Shown here one piece after another: positions 48,730 to 60,267 of a DNA stretch of 64,000 nt. How positions within the stretch are numbered: the first letter of the stretch is position 1; each line of letters starts with the position of its first letter. Made by a program: the position numbers and the translations under genes. The notes under the pieces are model-generated. The model did no database searches. It was not told the DNA's origin and worked only from the letters and a program-made list of their open reading frames with translations. Origin of the DNA: Limonium bicolor (Eukaryota > Streptophyta > Magnoliopsida > Caryophyllales > Plumbaginaceae); contig CM041778.1 in the NCBI GenBank assembly GCA_023374045.1, forward strand, positions 95,482,839 through 95,546,838, written 5' to 3'.

Positions 48730-49690
48730 TAGAATGAGGTTTCACATTCTGTAGTCCATGTGAACGGCGCATCCTTCTTCATTAAACTTGTATAGGTTTT
48801 GCTATTTTGGAGAACTCTCTGACGAACCTTTGTAGTAACCTGCTAACCCGAGGAAACTCCTGATATCAGTCACTGACTTTGGTCTGGGCCAGGTGCAAAC
48901 TGCTTCTATTTTTGCTGGATCCACTGCGATCCCAGCGTCTGAGATAACATGTCCTAGAAAGGAAACTCGGTCTGCCAAAACTCACATTTGGAGAACTTAG
49001 CATAAAGCTGGTTCTCCCTTAAAATCTCGAGTACACGTCGGAGGTGACTCTCGTGCTCTCCCTTAGACTTTGAATAAATTAGGATATCATCGATGAACAC
49101 AACTACGGTCTTGTCGAGCTGCTCTCTGAATAATCTATTCATTAAGTCCATGAAGACTGCCGGTGCGTTAAGCCAAAAGGCATAACTGTAAACTCATAGT
49201 GGCCATACCGTGTTCTGAATGCTGTCTTTTCTCTGTCTTGCTCCCTGATAGGTATCTGATGGTACCCTGATCTTAAATCGATCTTTGAAAACACATTTGC
49301 CCCTCTTAACTGATCAAACAAATCGTCAATTTGTGGTAGTGGGTATTTGTTCTTCACTGACACTGCATTAAGCTCTCTGTAATGAATACATAACCGAAGG
49401 CTTCCATCTTTCTTCTTCACAAAAAGAACTGGTGCTCCCCAAGGCGATAAGTTAGGTCGTATGTATCCCTTGTCAAATAAATCCTTCAATTGTTCCTTCA
49501 ACTCAGCCATCTCTGTTGGGGCCATTCAGTACGGTGCCTTAGCTATGGGACCGGTACCTGGTAGTAATTCAATGGAAAACTCTACCTCTCTGGATGGCGG
49601 TAAGCCTGGAAGTTCCTTTGGAAAAATATCCGAAAATTCTGACACCACTGGCATATCTGGATCAAACTCTGGGTCGTGTTCTACATCCTG
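48730..49690 (-). pseudogene. Reverse transcriptase region of pol
   Basis: The part before RT (about 49684-49529) reads [20 protein letters not shown] and ends at an in-frame stop at 49526-49528. The RT fingers and palm follow in 49525-49142 ([37 protein letters not shown]). A frame change near 49150 follows, and the next frame, 49151-48954, holds the active-site motif [10 protein letters not shown]. The thumb region (48950-48730) has a further frame change and a stop. At least three lesions make it inactive. Confidence 0.9.
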
Positions 49691-49814
49691 AACATATCAT
49701 AAATATACTTCCTTCTGCTTCCTGACTTCTTTGTACATGGACATAGCAGATATCACTTTTATTGATGGTGCTCTAGGGCTCTGGCGGTAAGACACTGTCA
49801 CTCCTGATGGGCTC

Positions 49815-50203
49815 TTAAGTAACAGTCTGCGCTCTGCACAAAGAATGCGGCCTCTGTGCCGCCCACCAATCCATCCCGGCTATGACGTCGAATCCTAGCC
49901 CTCTGAACTCAATTAGGTCAATAGGAAATTCCTCCTTAATACGGATAGTGGCTCCTCTATAAAGGCGAGTGCAACTGACCTTCTCCTTAGACGGGAGTGC
50001 CACCTTAAAATCAGGTAACTCTACAGCGTCTAGCCCCAACTTCTCCGCAAGCGAAGGCGAAACGAAAGTATGTGAGGCTCCGGAGTCGAACAGTACTGAT
50101 GCAGCCACTCCATTGACAGGAAAGGTACCAGTGAGGATCGTGCCGCCCTTGCTGGCCTCCTCAGTAAGTATACTTAAGGCACCTTCCGTCTCCTTAGCAC
50201 AAC
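49815..50203 (-). pseudogene. Retropepsin (aspartic protease) exon
   Basis: After the acceptor TTGTTAG| at 50204 the frame reads CAKETEGALSILTEE and then ASVLFDSGASHTFVSPSLAE, the DSGA active-site motif of retroviral-like proteases. It continues to IAGMDWW and then leaves the family pattern (frame change near 49860) before a stop at 49815. The exon joins in phase 1 to the zinc-knuckle exon ending at 51196. Confidence 0.85.
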
Positions 50204-51195
50204 CTAACAACAGAATCTGGGTAAGTACTTGACATATGATGGAGGTCGAAAGACATTCACTTTTCATAACAATAATGCTTCATTGATGAGATGATCTTCT
50301 TTCAGTTGTCTAAAGACAATTGCAATACTAGTATTTTCTAAAAGTCAAACTTAATCTTCCTGGTCTCATGTGGGTGGTGTTTATCACTATCGAAGGTGCT
50401 GAGTTCATTTTAATCCTTTTAATTCCATGGTATAGCAATCTTGACTTTCCACCCATTATTAAAACATCTCCTGACTTCAATATGATTTTCTTCGCCAGGT
50501 CCACACGCTTCTGCTCGCCGTATAGGAACTCTGCGTCATCTCCAATTGACAAAGACAATACTGGTATCCCCTGATCGAGGGACCCTTGTGTTTCATCCTT
50601 GTCCTGATGTAGTCCTAAGCGGCCTCCTTCTTCATAGAAGTTGATGATACATAGATCAGCCCTTAGGTTGGGAACTGGATCTTCTTCTAGTTGTTGAGCT
50701 GTATTAACTGTTTGTTCCACAATTTGTAAAAATTCTTCTGGGATTTTTGGTACTTGCGCTCCATCTCCATCTCTTGTATCCTGGTAGGTCTTTGAGTAAG
50801 GATTCCAATCCTTTCCTAAGCACATCATTTTCAGCTTCATTTTTGCTCCTCCTGGAAATTCGGGAGTGTAGAAACCTCCTGGTCCTGCTCCCAATTCTTG
50901 ACATCTTCTAATGATTGCAATTTGTGTTTTCGGTGTTAGGTATCCTTTGAGTAGTATCAAACCTGGTTGGATAACCTTACATTGTTCGTTCGCTGGTTCT
51001 TGTGCTTTGATAATGTTTTCTTCCAGGGAGGGCGGTGAGGGGATAGGAAAGCATATCTTATAGTTTCCTACGTGGTTAAAATTCTACTAGTGAGTCTTAT
51101 TAGTTCTTTCCTACTCAATTAGGCACTCAAGGCATGCAAGCACTCATTCACAACATTCACTGCTCAATCGCATGTTCGTATGGGTTTAGAAATAC
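50204..51195 (-). other. Predicted 992-bp intron between zinc knuckle and protease, containing AlkB
   Basis: Donor CCCAG|GTATTT at 51195 and acceptor TTGTTAG|G at 50204. Joining gives an uninterrupted phase-1 reading across NP-G-CAKET. Without splicing, the gag frame ends at a stop at 51164. The AlkB reading frame lies wholly inside. Borders are inferred from the sequence alone. Confidence 0.65.
50328..51067 (-). CDS. AlkB-type 2-oxoglutarate/Fe(II) dioxygenase inside the retrotransposon
   Basis: The frame is open from a TAG at about 51090 to the stop at 50328-50330. It has no ATG at its upstream end, but an AG at 51068-51069 would let the exon start at 51067 in frame with the upstream gag exon. 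The encoded ~245 residues show the AlkB fold in order: a substrate-side region (LGAGPGGFYTPEFPGGAKM, KMMCLGKDWNPYSKTY), ADLCIINFYEEGGRLGLHQD with the iron-binding HxD pair, the IPVLSLSIGD strand, GDVLIMGG, the distal iron His in LLYHGI, and the 2OG-binding Arg in RLSLTFRKY. All metal and cosubstrate residues are present. The family removes methyl groups from nucleic acids by oxidation. The sequence resembles plant nuclear AlkB homologues, so a captured, intron-less host copy is the simplest origin. Whether it is translated is unknown. Confidence 0.85.
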
Positions 51196-52570
51196 CTGGG
51201 TTGGTAGAAGTACCAGCTTCATCTGAGCTGTCCATGACATGTAGGGCGGGTCTCGATGCTAGGCATTTGCCCTTAGCTCCCTGAGCTTGGTTTGTTGGTG
51301 GAGGGCGAGTATCGCTGGCTCCACTCTTATGACCGGTGTTTGCCTTTGCTCCCGGGCGGTAGTTCCTGCTCTCCGGGTTCTTAATGCACTCGAAGGCTCG
51401 GTGTCCCCATATCTGACAGTGGTGGCACTGGACTTTCTCCCCTTGACAGTCCACGCCGGGGTGATCCTTTCCACATTGTCTACAGTTGAAGTGGCGGACA
51501 AACCTTTGGCCCGTATTTGAGCCATGTCCAGAACCTAATACAACCGAGGTCAATTACATATTCCAACGGTAGTAATCACATAAGTTTCAAATTTAACTGC
51601 TTGATTAGAGTGCCTACCCTTAGATGGGTAGGTTTTCTGTGAGTTTGATGCTCCGTGGGTTATTGGCTGGGGGTTCCCAGTAGTCTGGTTCCCCTTCCCT
51701 TGATAGGATCCCTGGCCTTTCTGAAAGGGTTTGTTCCTTCTGTTGGAGTTTCCCTGCTTGGCATCATCGCTGCCAGGCCCGTCCTTTCTCTTTTGGGAGC
51801 TCAAGGCATCCCTTCTCTTGCATGTGATCTCCACAACGGAGGCAGCGTGGTAACATTCCTGAAATCAAGATATCAGTTTCCAAATCTCCCACGACGGAGT
51901 GTAGTAGGTAATAAAATTCCGACTGGTTTATATTTTTCTGTTTTACCTGTAAGCTGGTGGGAATGATTGGTCTCATCCCAAATTGGAGCCGAGGGCTCAG
52001 TCCCCCATAGAACCGGTCGACCAAAACTTGGTCCGAGTATCCTAATCCGGGTAGCAATCGGAGTAGTGAAGTAAACTTCACATAGTATTCATCCACGGTC
52101 ATCTTTCCAGTCTGTTCCAGCGCGTCAAATTCCCTAGTTTTCACCATCCTAGTGTGGGCCGGGTAGTACTTGCCCCTAAGGAATGCGGTGAAGGCCCCAA
52201 GTGAAAGCTGGATCGTCCATGTGGTCGCCTTAACCATATTCCACCAATCCCTTGCTGCATCCTTCAGGTAAAAGGCAGCAAGCCTTACCTTGTCCCTAGC
52301 TGGGACGGCCAGTGTCTCAAATGCTGTTTCCATTTCCATGATATAAGTCTCCAAGTGTGCAGGGTCAGTCTGTCCCTTGAATGCAGTTGACTTGAGATCA
52401 GCCAAACTCTTCACCCAATCCTTCTCTCTGGGTGGTGGTGGTGGTGGAGGTTGCTGCTGCTGCGTAACTCCCGCTTGTGCAAATGCTTGGGCTATCAAAG
52501 TAGCAATATCAGCCAGCCTGACAGGCGACTCCTCAGCTGTCTGTCCGCGGCGTCCACCTCTTCCTGACAT
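51196..52570 (-). CDS. Gag with two zinc knuckles, three exons
   Basis: Start MSGRGGRRGQ at 52570. Exon 1 (52570-51947) holds a poly-Gln/poly-Pro stretch and the Retrotrans_gag domain (KGQTDPAHLETYI, LAAFYLKDAARDWWN, VDEYYVKFTSLLRLLPG). An 88-bp intron (51946-51859, GTAAAA...TTTCAG) and an 83-bp intron (51617-51535, GTAGGC...TATTAG) keep the frame: SLQ|ECYHAASVVEIT and SKG|SGHGSNTG. Exon 3 (51534-51196) holds CRQCGKDHPGVDC, a CCHC variant with one residue fewer before the His, and the standard CHHCQIWGHRAFEC. Reading through either short intron would abort the frame. No lesion is visible in gag, unlike pol. Confidence 0.8.
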
Positions 52571-52732
52571 CTGCAGGATGTTGATGTATATTAGATACTG
52601 TGGTCACAATCTTGGTCTTGGATAGTAATCTAAGTATAAATTAACTTAAACTCTTTTCTATACTATCTCTCAACCCGTAACTTAAAGCTTTGTAAATCCT
52701 AATCTCGGTGTATTCTTGTATCTAGAGCGTAA

Positions 52733-52748
52733 CTACGCTCTGATGCCA
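52733..52748 (-). promoter_or_regulatory. Primer-binding site of the Tekay-like element
   Basis: On the minus strand, five bases after LTR B ends, TGGCATCAGAGCGTAG resembles the initiator tRNA-Met primer site (TGGTATCAGAGC) with one mismatch in the first twelve bases. Confidence 0.75.
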
Positions 52749-52753
52749 CTTTT

Positions 52754-55700
52754 TGTAACACCCCAACCCGAAATCTAATAAACTGAACGACGATCACTCC
52801 CAAATAAACTTAAACTGCAGCGGAATAAATTACAATAACTGGGCGGTATTACAATGTCGTTAGTCACCATTGTGACTAACAAGGCTAACTCCAAATACAA
52901 ATCCCAAAAGTCACGGTCCAAATACGAATACAATCCGAGATACTAGGAATCAAACTCAAAGGTACAATAATTAAGTAAAACAAATAACTAGTAATAAACT
53001 CCCATGGCTTGAGCTACCCCACCTACACTCGGTGTGGTAATATCTGCAACTTCAGGTACCTGAAAAATGGGGGTGCCCCCAAAGGGGCTCAGCAAACAAT
53101 GCTGGTATGGAAAACGTGCAGCCCATCGGCTACCGGGCCGCACCAACTACTTTGTCGAGTACATGCAGTTCATTTTCATACAAGCTGTAATCAAGCATAA
53201 CATGATAATAACAAGTATCCATACAAGGACAACAATGTCACATAGAACAAGACTTCAGAAGGTCAAGTTAGATGAACTATAATCATTTGATAATAGTCGG
53301 GTCCACACAGTGGGACTGACAAGTGTATAAGAGTATGTCAATATAGTGAAGGTATAGTGACCTTGTTAAAAAGAAAGGTGGGTAATTAGTCCATCAGAAG
53401 ATAACGTAGTTAACTCCTGTACTTAAAAGAGGTGGGAATCGAACCCTCGAGAGGAATGAAGTCTTCCTCCCCACTTGAACTGTTCCGGTACGCAGCCGGT
53501 GAGTGACATAGCGCACCCAAAACTCCCGTCACGACGTAAATTGCATAGGAGACGACCTGAGACAGGTACAACTCCTGTAGCATGCATGGCCAGATCCAAC
53601 TGGGCTCCTCGTTCTCGTAGTATAGAATTGTTAGGTGTCAACCAAGTGTTAAGCAAGGACACAATGTATACTGTCAGTTATCACGTTTAGGATAACGACG
53701 TTTGTTATAAAGTGAAGTTAGTGAGAAACTTGAGTACAAGTTCTCGGTATAATAAAGCACAGGTATTTAATCCACTGGTGATGTAGTGTTGTATGCGTGG
53801 GACATACATGTTACAGTTAACATCAACACGCACATAAAATATCACAACAGTGTATAAGAGTAATACAACATTTTTCATTTAATTATCTTGGTCGTTATTT
53901 CAAACAACAGATAGCACACAAGCCGGTGTAATCCGGTAGCAAACAGGTTGCAAGAATCCTATACCGTTCACCGTAGATTGCAGTTGAATATATCCTGGTC
54001 AACGTCTGGTCAAGTTTTGTCCTATATTAGGATTAACTGAGAGGGTTAATTTATGTTACCCTTGTATAATAATTTTATTGGATCATTTAACGATTTCATA
54101 TTTGTTATTTCATGTGAGGTTTATTTCTTCATACTTAGATAGTTTCTTTAACCTCTTAACCTCACTGATATTAAGGTGTTATATACATTCTAATTTATAT
54201 AGTCTTAATGAATAATTATATTGTGTGGTAATTCCTTTTAATTACCTTATGATTTAATGCGTCACTTGATTTATTTATAAATCCTTTAATGTACATATAT
54301 GTATATATTCATTCATGTACTATTTATGTTACATATTTTTAATTGTCTAGACAACATAATAACTTATAATTCTCAACTATATTTATATGCCATACAGGGA
54401 CATAATATTCTTATAGTTTTTATTATTCCCCTTTTTAACCATAAATAATATTTATCGATTACCTTTAAATTCCTTATAACTATATAAGCCATAGTTTTAA
54501 TTCCATGATCCCATAAATCAAAAAATCTTTTTTCTAATTCCTCCAAATATCCACATAGGACCTATATTTATTTAAATCTAAATTCTTACACTTATATTTC
54601 GGTTATTTACATAACAATCATAATAATTCATAAACTTTACATTTAAACTCTAATCTCATTATATAATAGTTTTAATTCTTTATTTACATTTTCACCCCAA
54701 AACTTTATAATAGTTACTTAATAACTTATAAACTATAGTTTAAATATTTAATTCCTCAAAATTTCGGAAGTGAACTTAATAATTCTCTTAATTATGGATT
54801 CGCCCCATATTAATCTCCAAATTTTCATAATAACTTTTATAAATTACATAATAGCCCAAAACTTAATAAATTGTTATTTTAACTTCTAAACACCTATTTA
54901 ATTCACCCAAAATTCATAATATCAATTCCTACCTTATCTTATATCATTATTATGTCAATGACACTTAATACTTTCGGCTATTTACTATATATTCCCATAA
55001 CTTCTAAAAATTATATTTTTACCACATAACTTTTTAAACTAGTCATTTAAACACTAGTAATTATTTTCAACTTACCCAAAATTCATAATATAAGTTTATA
55101 CTTTCTATTATATCAAAATTCACCTAATCTAATATATACCTCACAGCTTTAATTTAATTTGCCCACCAAGTTTTGGTAAATTACATATTTTACCCTTAAA
55201 CTTAAAAACTTAATATCTCATGTATTAAAATACCTAATTAACTTATTCAAATATTTTATAACATCTTAATACATAGTATTAAGCTATAATACACCAAATT
55301 AATCCTTATATTTTCGGCAATTATATTTTTAGCCAATTAATTACCTTAAAACTCCTTAAATCAATTTTAAACCTTAATTCCATCTTTAATTTATCAAAAC
55401 ACAAAATTAAAACCTCCTTAATTTCGGCTTTAATTTTATAAAATGATAAGCAATGGTTTAATGTTATAAAACATAGTTTAACCCATAGATCTACATATAT
55501 ATGCTTGAATAAATTACTTACTCTCTTAGTAATTTATTTCCTCTTGGTTTCTCCTTGGATCTTTGGCCTCACAACCTTGATCTACACTCCTTTGTAGGTG
55601 CCTTGAATATTAGAACAAGGATACCTTAAGTTAAACCTTGAATTCCCAAATAAACCTTAAGGAATTTACTAAGGTATTATGTATGTAATTTATATAAAAG

Positions 55701-57278
55701 ATTAGGATTTACCTTGAAGACTCAAAATGGAGTTCAAGAACAATGTATTTTCGGCCTTGACAAGGAGAAGAGAAATCAATTATCTCTTGAAGAGATCTAA
55801 GCTTATAACTTAATAACTCTTGTAAACCTTAAAAATCAAAGATTTACCTTAGGGAATTTGGTGTAGGTTCACGCCTTGAATGAGTAGGGGTGAATACCTT
55901 GTAAAACCATGGAGAAATTGAAGTTAATGGAGAGGAGAAAGCAAGGAAAAATCGGCCATGTGCTTATCTTGGAAGAAGATGATGTTTTAAGGCATTTTCT
56001 TACCTTAAGCCTTCAAGAACCTTTCTTAAGTGTTCCCTTTGCTTAGCCACGAAATTCCTAGCTTGAATGATGATTGATGCTGATCTAGATCAATGGGATG
56101 AATTAGAAGAACTTCCTTGGAGCAAAGAACCGAAAATAAGCTAAAAAATGGTGTTAAAGTATAACTAGAATAACTTAAGGTTTGAGAGCTCTTACCAATG
56201 GAAGCTTGAAGGTCTGGAAGGGGAGGGAGCTGGCGTGAATGAAGGCTGGGAAATGGGACAGAAATCGCCAGCTAGAAGAGGAGAAGAGACAAGCTTCACA
56301 AGTTGTCAAGGATTAGGTGAAAAGAAGACATTTTAGTCAAAAGGAGATGTGGAATTGTCTAAAGCCTCAATCAATGGGGATATGGGTTGAAATTGAAGGT
56401 CCTGCCAGCTGCTTCAATCGGCCAAGACTAATGATAGGAGCCAGGTTTGTCAAAATGGAGTTATTAATTGTGAAAGTGACTTAAAGACATAAAAATCATG
56501 TCTTTTTAGTAGTCAAAATCGCCCCCCTTAGAGATGGTTAGTCACCATTGTTATCCCCTGATTATTATACTTAACTCATGTCATTTTAAGTCTATAAACT
56601 CGTAGCTAATAATTTGTACAAGTTAAATGTGTAAAACGCGACTTTTCGGTACCCGAAAAGTGCGTTTTTGTGCTCTAAGGAAATTTTGGGAAATAATTTG
56701 TCTTTATGAGTTCCAAGTGTTTATAAACATTTATTATAGTAAATAATGATGTATTAAGGTGTTACATTGAGTTATATGGGGTTACATCAACTCATGACAT
56801 AATTCCGAGCTATCGGGGCACTCCCGAGGCAAAAAGGAGCGTTAAGAAATTCCCCCGAGCACTTTGTTGAATTTTGGGATACTAGTGGGTTCTCTTTAGA
56901 ATGATTATTAATGATGTTAGGAACTCTAAGAATGAATTATATAGGAGTTCGTGCCGCCTCGGCACCTCTCTGGGCTTTTCGTGCTTTAAGGGGCGTGCAT
57001 GAGCACTCCCGAGCATTTTGCGTTTTTGACTGAATATAGCCTAGGGAATATGTTTGTATAGTATAATGAGGGTATGACCATTTTTTGAGTTTTAGAAGGT
57101 CATACAAGGTCATGCTTAATCGCATGTTTCTAAGGCGCTTTAGCGTTTATGGTGAAACGACTATTTTTACGTAACGTTCTCATGCATGCATTTGCATGCG
57201 TACGTGAAACAGTTTATATTTGGATTATTTTCCATTAAATAATGGTTTTATAATGTTAATTAGATTTGGGGTATTTCA
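52754..57278 (-). repeat. LTR B (5' LTR of the full internal region)
   Basis: 4,525 bp, with the same ends as LTR A. It lacks the nested 819-bp LTR and a ~118-bp segment, and has ~42 bp that LTR A lacks. It lies between the PBS at 52748 and a second PPT at 57279, so it is also the 3' LTR of the truncated unit upstream. Confidence 0.92.
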
Positions 57279-57743
57279 ATCTACCCCCTTAAAAAGGACT
57301 TCGCCCCGAAGTCTCATATCTAAATTTATAAGGTTGTGGGGGAAACAAGTTCCGTTAGGTATCCACAACTCAATTTAGTTTTTAGGGATCATGTCCCAAG
57401 TCTCTATATTCCTAAGTTCATAGTGTACATAAACCACAACATGAATACTTTGGAAGGTCATATCATATACCTACAATGTAGTGCAATGTAGTAAACACAA
57501 TCACATTTCATTTCAAATAGTGCAACGTAGTGCACATAACCTTTCCATTGTAGTGTAACGAAGTACACATCAGCAAGTAGAAGTACAAAGTACATTCAAA
57601 TACAGTGTTACACAAGAACACATACAAGACAAAGTGTCACAAAAATGCACAAAAGTGCTACAAAATGCACACTAAACTCACAAACGAAAAAGGCTCTACC
57701 CCCTAAAAAAAGGGGTACGCCCACGTACCCTAGACTAAGGTGT

Positions 57744-58978
57744 CTAGTCGGTGAATAATGAGGGAAACTTTGCTCGTATATCCGCTTCTAATTCCCATGT
57801 TGCCTCTTCAACATCATGGTTCGACCAAAGAACCTTTACGAGGCTCACAGTCTTGTTTCGAGTATCTCGTGTCTTTCTATCTAAGATTCGTTGCGGTGTT
57901 TCCACGTACCGCATTGTTGGTTCTAATGATAGTGTCTCTGGTTGTAAAATGTGAGAAGGATGAGACATGTATTTCTTAAGCTGAGACACGTGAAAAACGT
58001 TGTGTACCTTGCCCAACTCCACTGGCAAATCAAGTCGATATGCCACAAGGCCCACCCGCTCTGTGATAGCGTAGGGTCCTACAAACTTCGGGCTTAGCTT
58101 TCCCTTCTGTCCAAATCTGAATACACCCTTCATCGGTGATACTCGTAGAAATACTTGGTCGCCAACTGCGAACTCAAGGTCTCGTCGTCTCTCATCAGCA
58201 TACAACTTCTGTCTGTCTTGTGCTGCTTTCATATTATTTCTGATCTGTTGTACTTCTGCCTGAACTTGCTCTAAGTACTCAGGCCCAATGATGACGGTCT
58301 CACTAGACTCGTCCCAGTACAATGGTGTGCGGCATGGTCTGCCATATAATGCTTGAAAAGGTGACATCTGTATAGAGGGTGATAACTGTTGTTATATGCA
58401 AACTCGATCAGGTGTAACCTATCTATCCAGCTACCCTGAAAATCCAAGGCACATGCTCGTAGCATGTCCTCTAAGGTCTGAATAGTCCTCTCCGATTGAC
58501 CATCTGTCTGAGGATGAAACGCTGTGCTAAGCTTCAATTCAGTTCCAAGTGCTTCGCGAGTAGCTCGCCAATATCGTGAAAGAAATCTGGTATCTCGATC
58601 TGAAACAATAGTCTTTGGTACTCCATGATGTCTGATAATCTCTTTCTCAAATAGTTCTGCCAACTTTGGTACCTTCCAAGTGTCTTTCATCGGTATAAAT
58701 CTCGCCACTTTGGTCAGTCGATCAACAACAACCCAAATCATATTTAGTCCTCCTCTCGTAGGTGGTAGTCCCACCACGAAGTCCATAGAGATATCATAAA
58801 ACTTCCATTCTGGAACTGGCATAAACCGCACCATGCCTCCTGGTCGTCTATGTTCGAATTTCACTTTCTGACAAGTGAGACATCGAATCACATATTCTGT
58901 CACGTCGCCCTTCATACCACTCCACCAGAAATACCTCTTTAGATCTTTGTACATCTTAGAAGCTCCTGGATGGACAGA
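57744..58978 (-). pseudogene. Truncated second pol end: integrase and chromodomain, copy B
   Basis: 58978-58271 holds the zinc-binding end and the integrase core with all three acidic residues, uninterrupted where copy A is shifted. A one-base loss near 58378 then shifts the frame. 58367-57744 (MSPFQALYGRPCRTP...) carries the integrase C-terminus and chromodomain-like end (VLWSNHDVEEATWELE) intact to its stop. The sequence is cut at 58978, and everything 5' (RNase H, RT, gag) is missing. Copies A and B have different single-base losses. Confidence 0.88.
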
Positions 58979-60267
58979 AATGTGCACTTCTCACTATCTT
59001 GAGAATATTGTGCCTTGGTTGAATTGTGGCTGAATTGGAAAGTTGTGATTGAAGGTGAAGTGTTGATTGATTGGTTGTGACAACCTTGATTGATTTGATG
59101 ATTGTGGGCCTGTCACTAACTCCCTAACAATCTAACACTCTAACTTTGAGAATTGAGTAATTTAAAGTAATTGAGAAGCCCGATATAGTTTCGGCCACGC
59201 ATGAGGATGAGGTAACAAGAGAGATTGTTAACCGACTCCTGGCCTTAATCTTTTCCACGGTCCAAATCCCTTAAATGGGTAGCAACCTGGATAAGTGAGC
59301 CAACCTAAAGCCCGGTGGTGGGATATCGTAGTCCCTGCCCGGAGGTCACACCAACTTGACTTGAGTATTAAAGTAAGAAAAGTAATTGGCCAAGTAAGAT
59401 CATGACTAGTGTAAGTCAAACGATCTCGAGTAAAAGAGTAAAGTACATCCGATTAACCCGGATGAGTAAGTAACTAACAAGTATTGTGTATGAACTTGAG
59501 AAGTGTATCTCAGTACCTTGGTAAGTATGAATGGTTGATTTGTGATGGTCTCCCATTGTGTGTATTGGAATGTATGTATGTATGCGCTGTTGTGTAAATG
59601 TATGGTTGCACATTATAGCATGTATGCATGTACAAAATAAATGAACCTCATGTATGCGACAAAGTAGTCGGCGTACCCCCGGTAGCACACGGGGTATGCA
59701 AATTTCATACCAGCTATTTGCTGACCCCCTTGGGGCGCTGTTTTTATCTTTCAGGTACCCGACAAGCTAAATGGTCGAGAGTGAGACCGGGCTTTTATGC
59801 TCTGATTAGCTAGGGATTATTTGAGTGATGTATTGAACTGTATGCGGGCTTGTAGCCCTCTGAATGGCCGGTGTGCCACATTGTATATGTAGCGGTATTT
59901 GAAGTTAAGTAGATCTTGATAGATAGAATGAGATGTTGAACTCATAGACGGTTGTATAGACTTGTGAAGAATATTGTAATTTAGATTGTAAATTAGTAGA
60001 CTCAGTATATCGAATTGTAAGCATTGAGTATTGTATTGAATGGAGAATTATGTATACTCGGTTTGGAAATTGAAGTGTGAAGCGTATTGTTTGTACTCGG
60101 TTATCCCGGTCCATCAGACCGATGTTGTAGTGGAAGTAGGCCTTGTTAGTCACGTGGGTGGCTAACGACATTGTATCACCCGCAGATGTGTATGGATTAT
60201 CCGCTGTGTAAGTATGGAAGTACGAGGTGATTAGACGGTAATGACGAGATTAGCGGTAGGGGTGTTA
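58979..60267 (+). mobile_element. 3' part of a related Tekay-like LTR, plus orientation
   Basis: It ends GGGGTGTTACA at 60267, like the other LTRs of this type but in the opposite direction to A and B. The part at 59660-59770 (CATACCAGC...GCTGACCCCCTTGGGG...CAGGTACC) matches the complement of 41235-41345 with many changes. The left end at 58979 is a breakpoint with the truncated pol of copy B, so only the 3' end of the LTR is left. Confidence 0.65.

Larger units (their letters stand above)
40943..58978 (-). mobile_element. Tekay/Del-type chromovirus: tandem LTR-internal-LTR-internal array
   Basis: Read on the minus strand, the array is: truncated internal part (58978-57279), LTR B (57278-52754), full internal region (52753-46379), LTR A (46378-40943). 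Both LTRs start TGAAATACCCC and end GGGGTGTTACA. The internal region has a PBS next to LTR B, gag with zinc knuckles, protease, RT, RNase H, integrase with a chromodomain-like end, and a PPT before LTR A. The truncated second internal part repeats the integrase end. Such an array forms by unequal recombination or by insertion of one copy into another. No target duplication joins 40942 and 58979. The broken pol genes make this copy non-autonomous. Confidence 0.9.

Noticed and set aside
50328..50960. AlkB frame as a separate host gene into which the retroelement inserted
   Set aside because: It lies in the element's own internal region, in gag-pol orientation, between exons that join in phase without it; a host gene would lie outside the LTRs.
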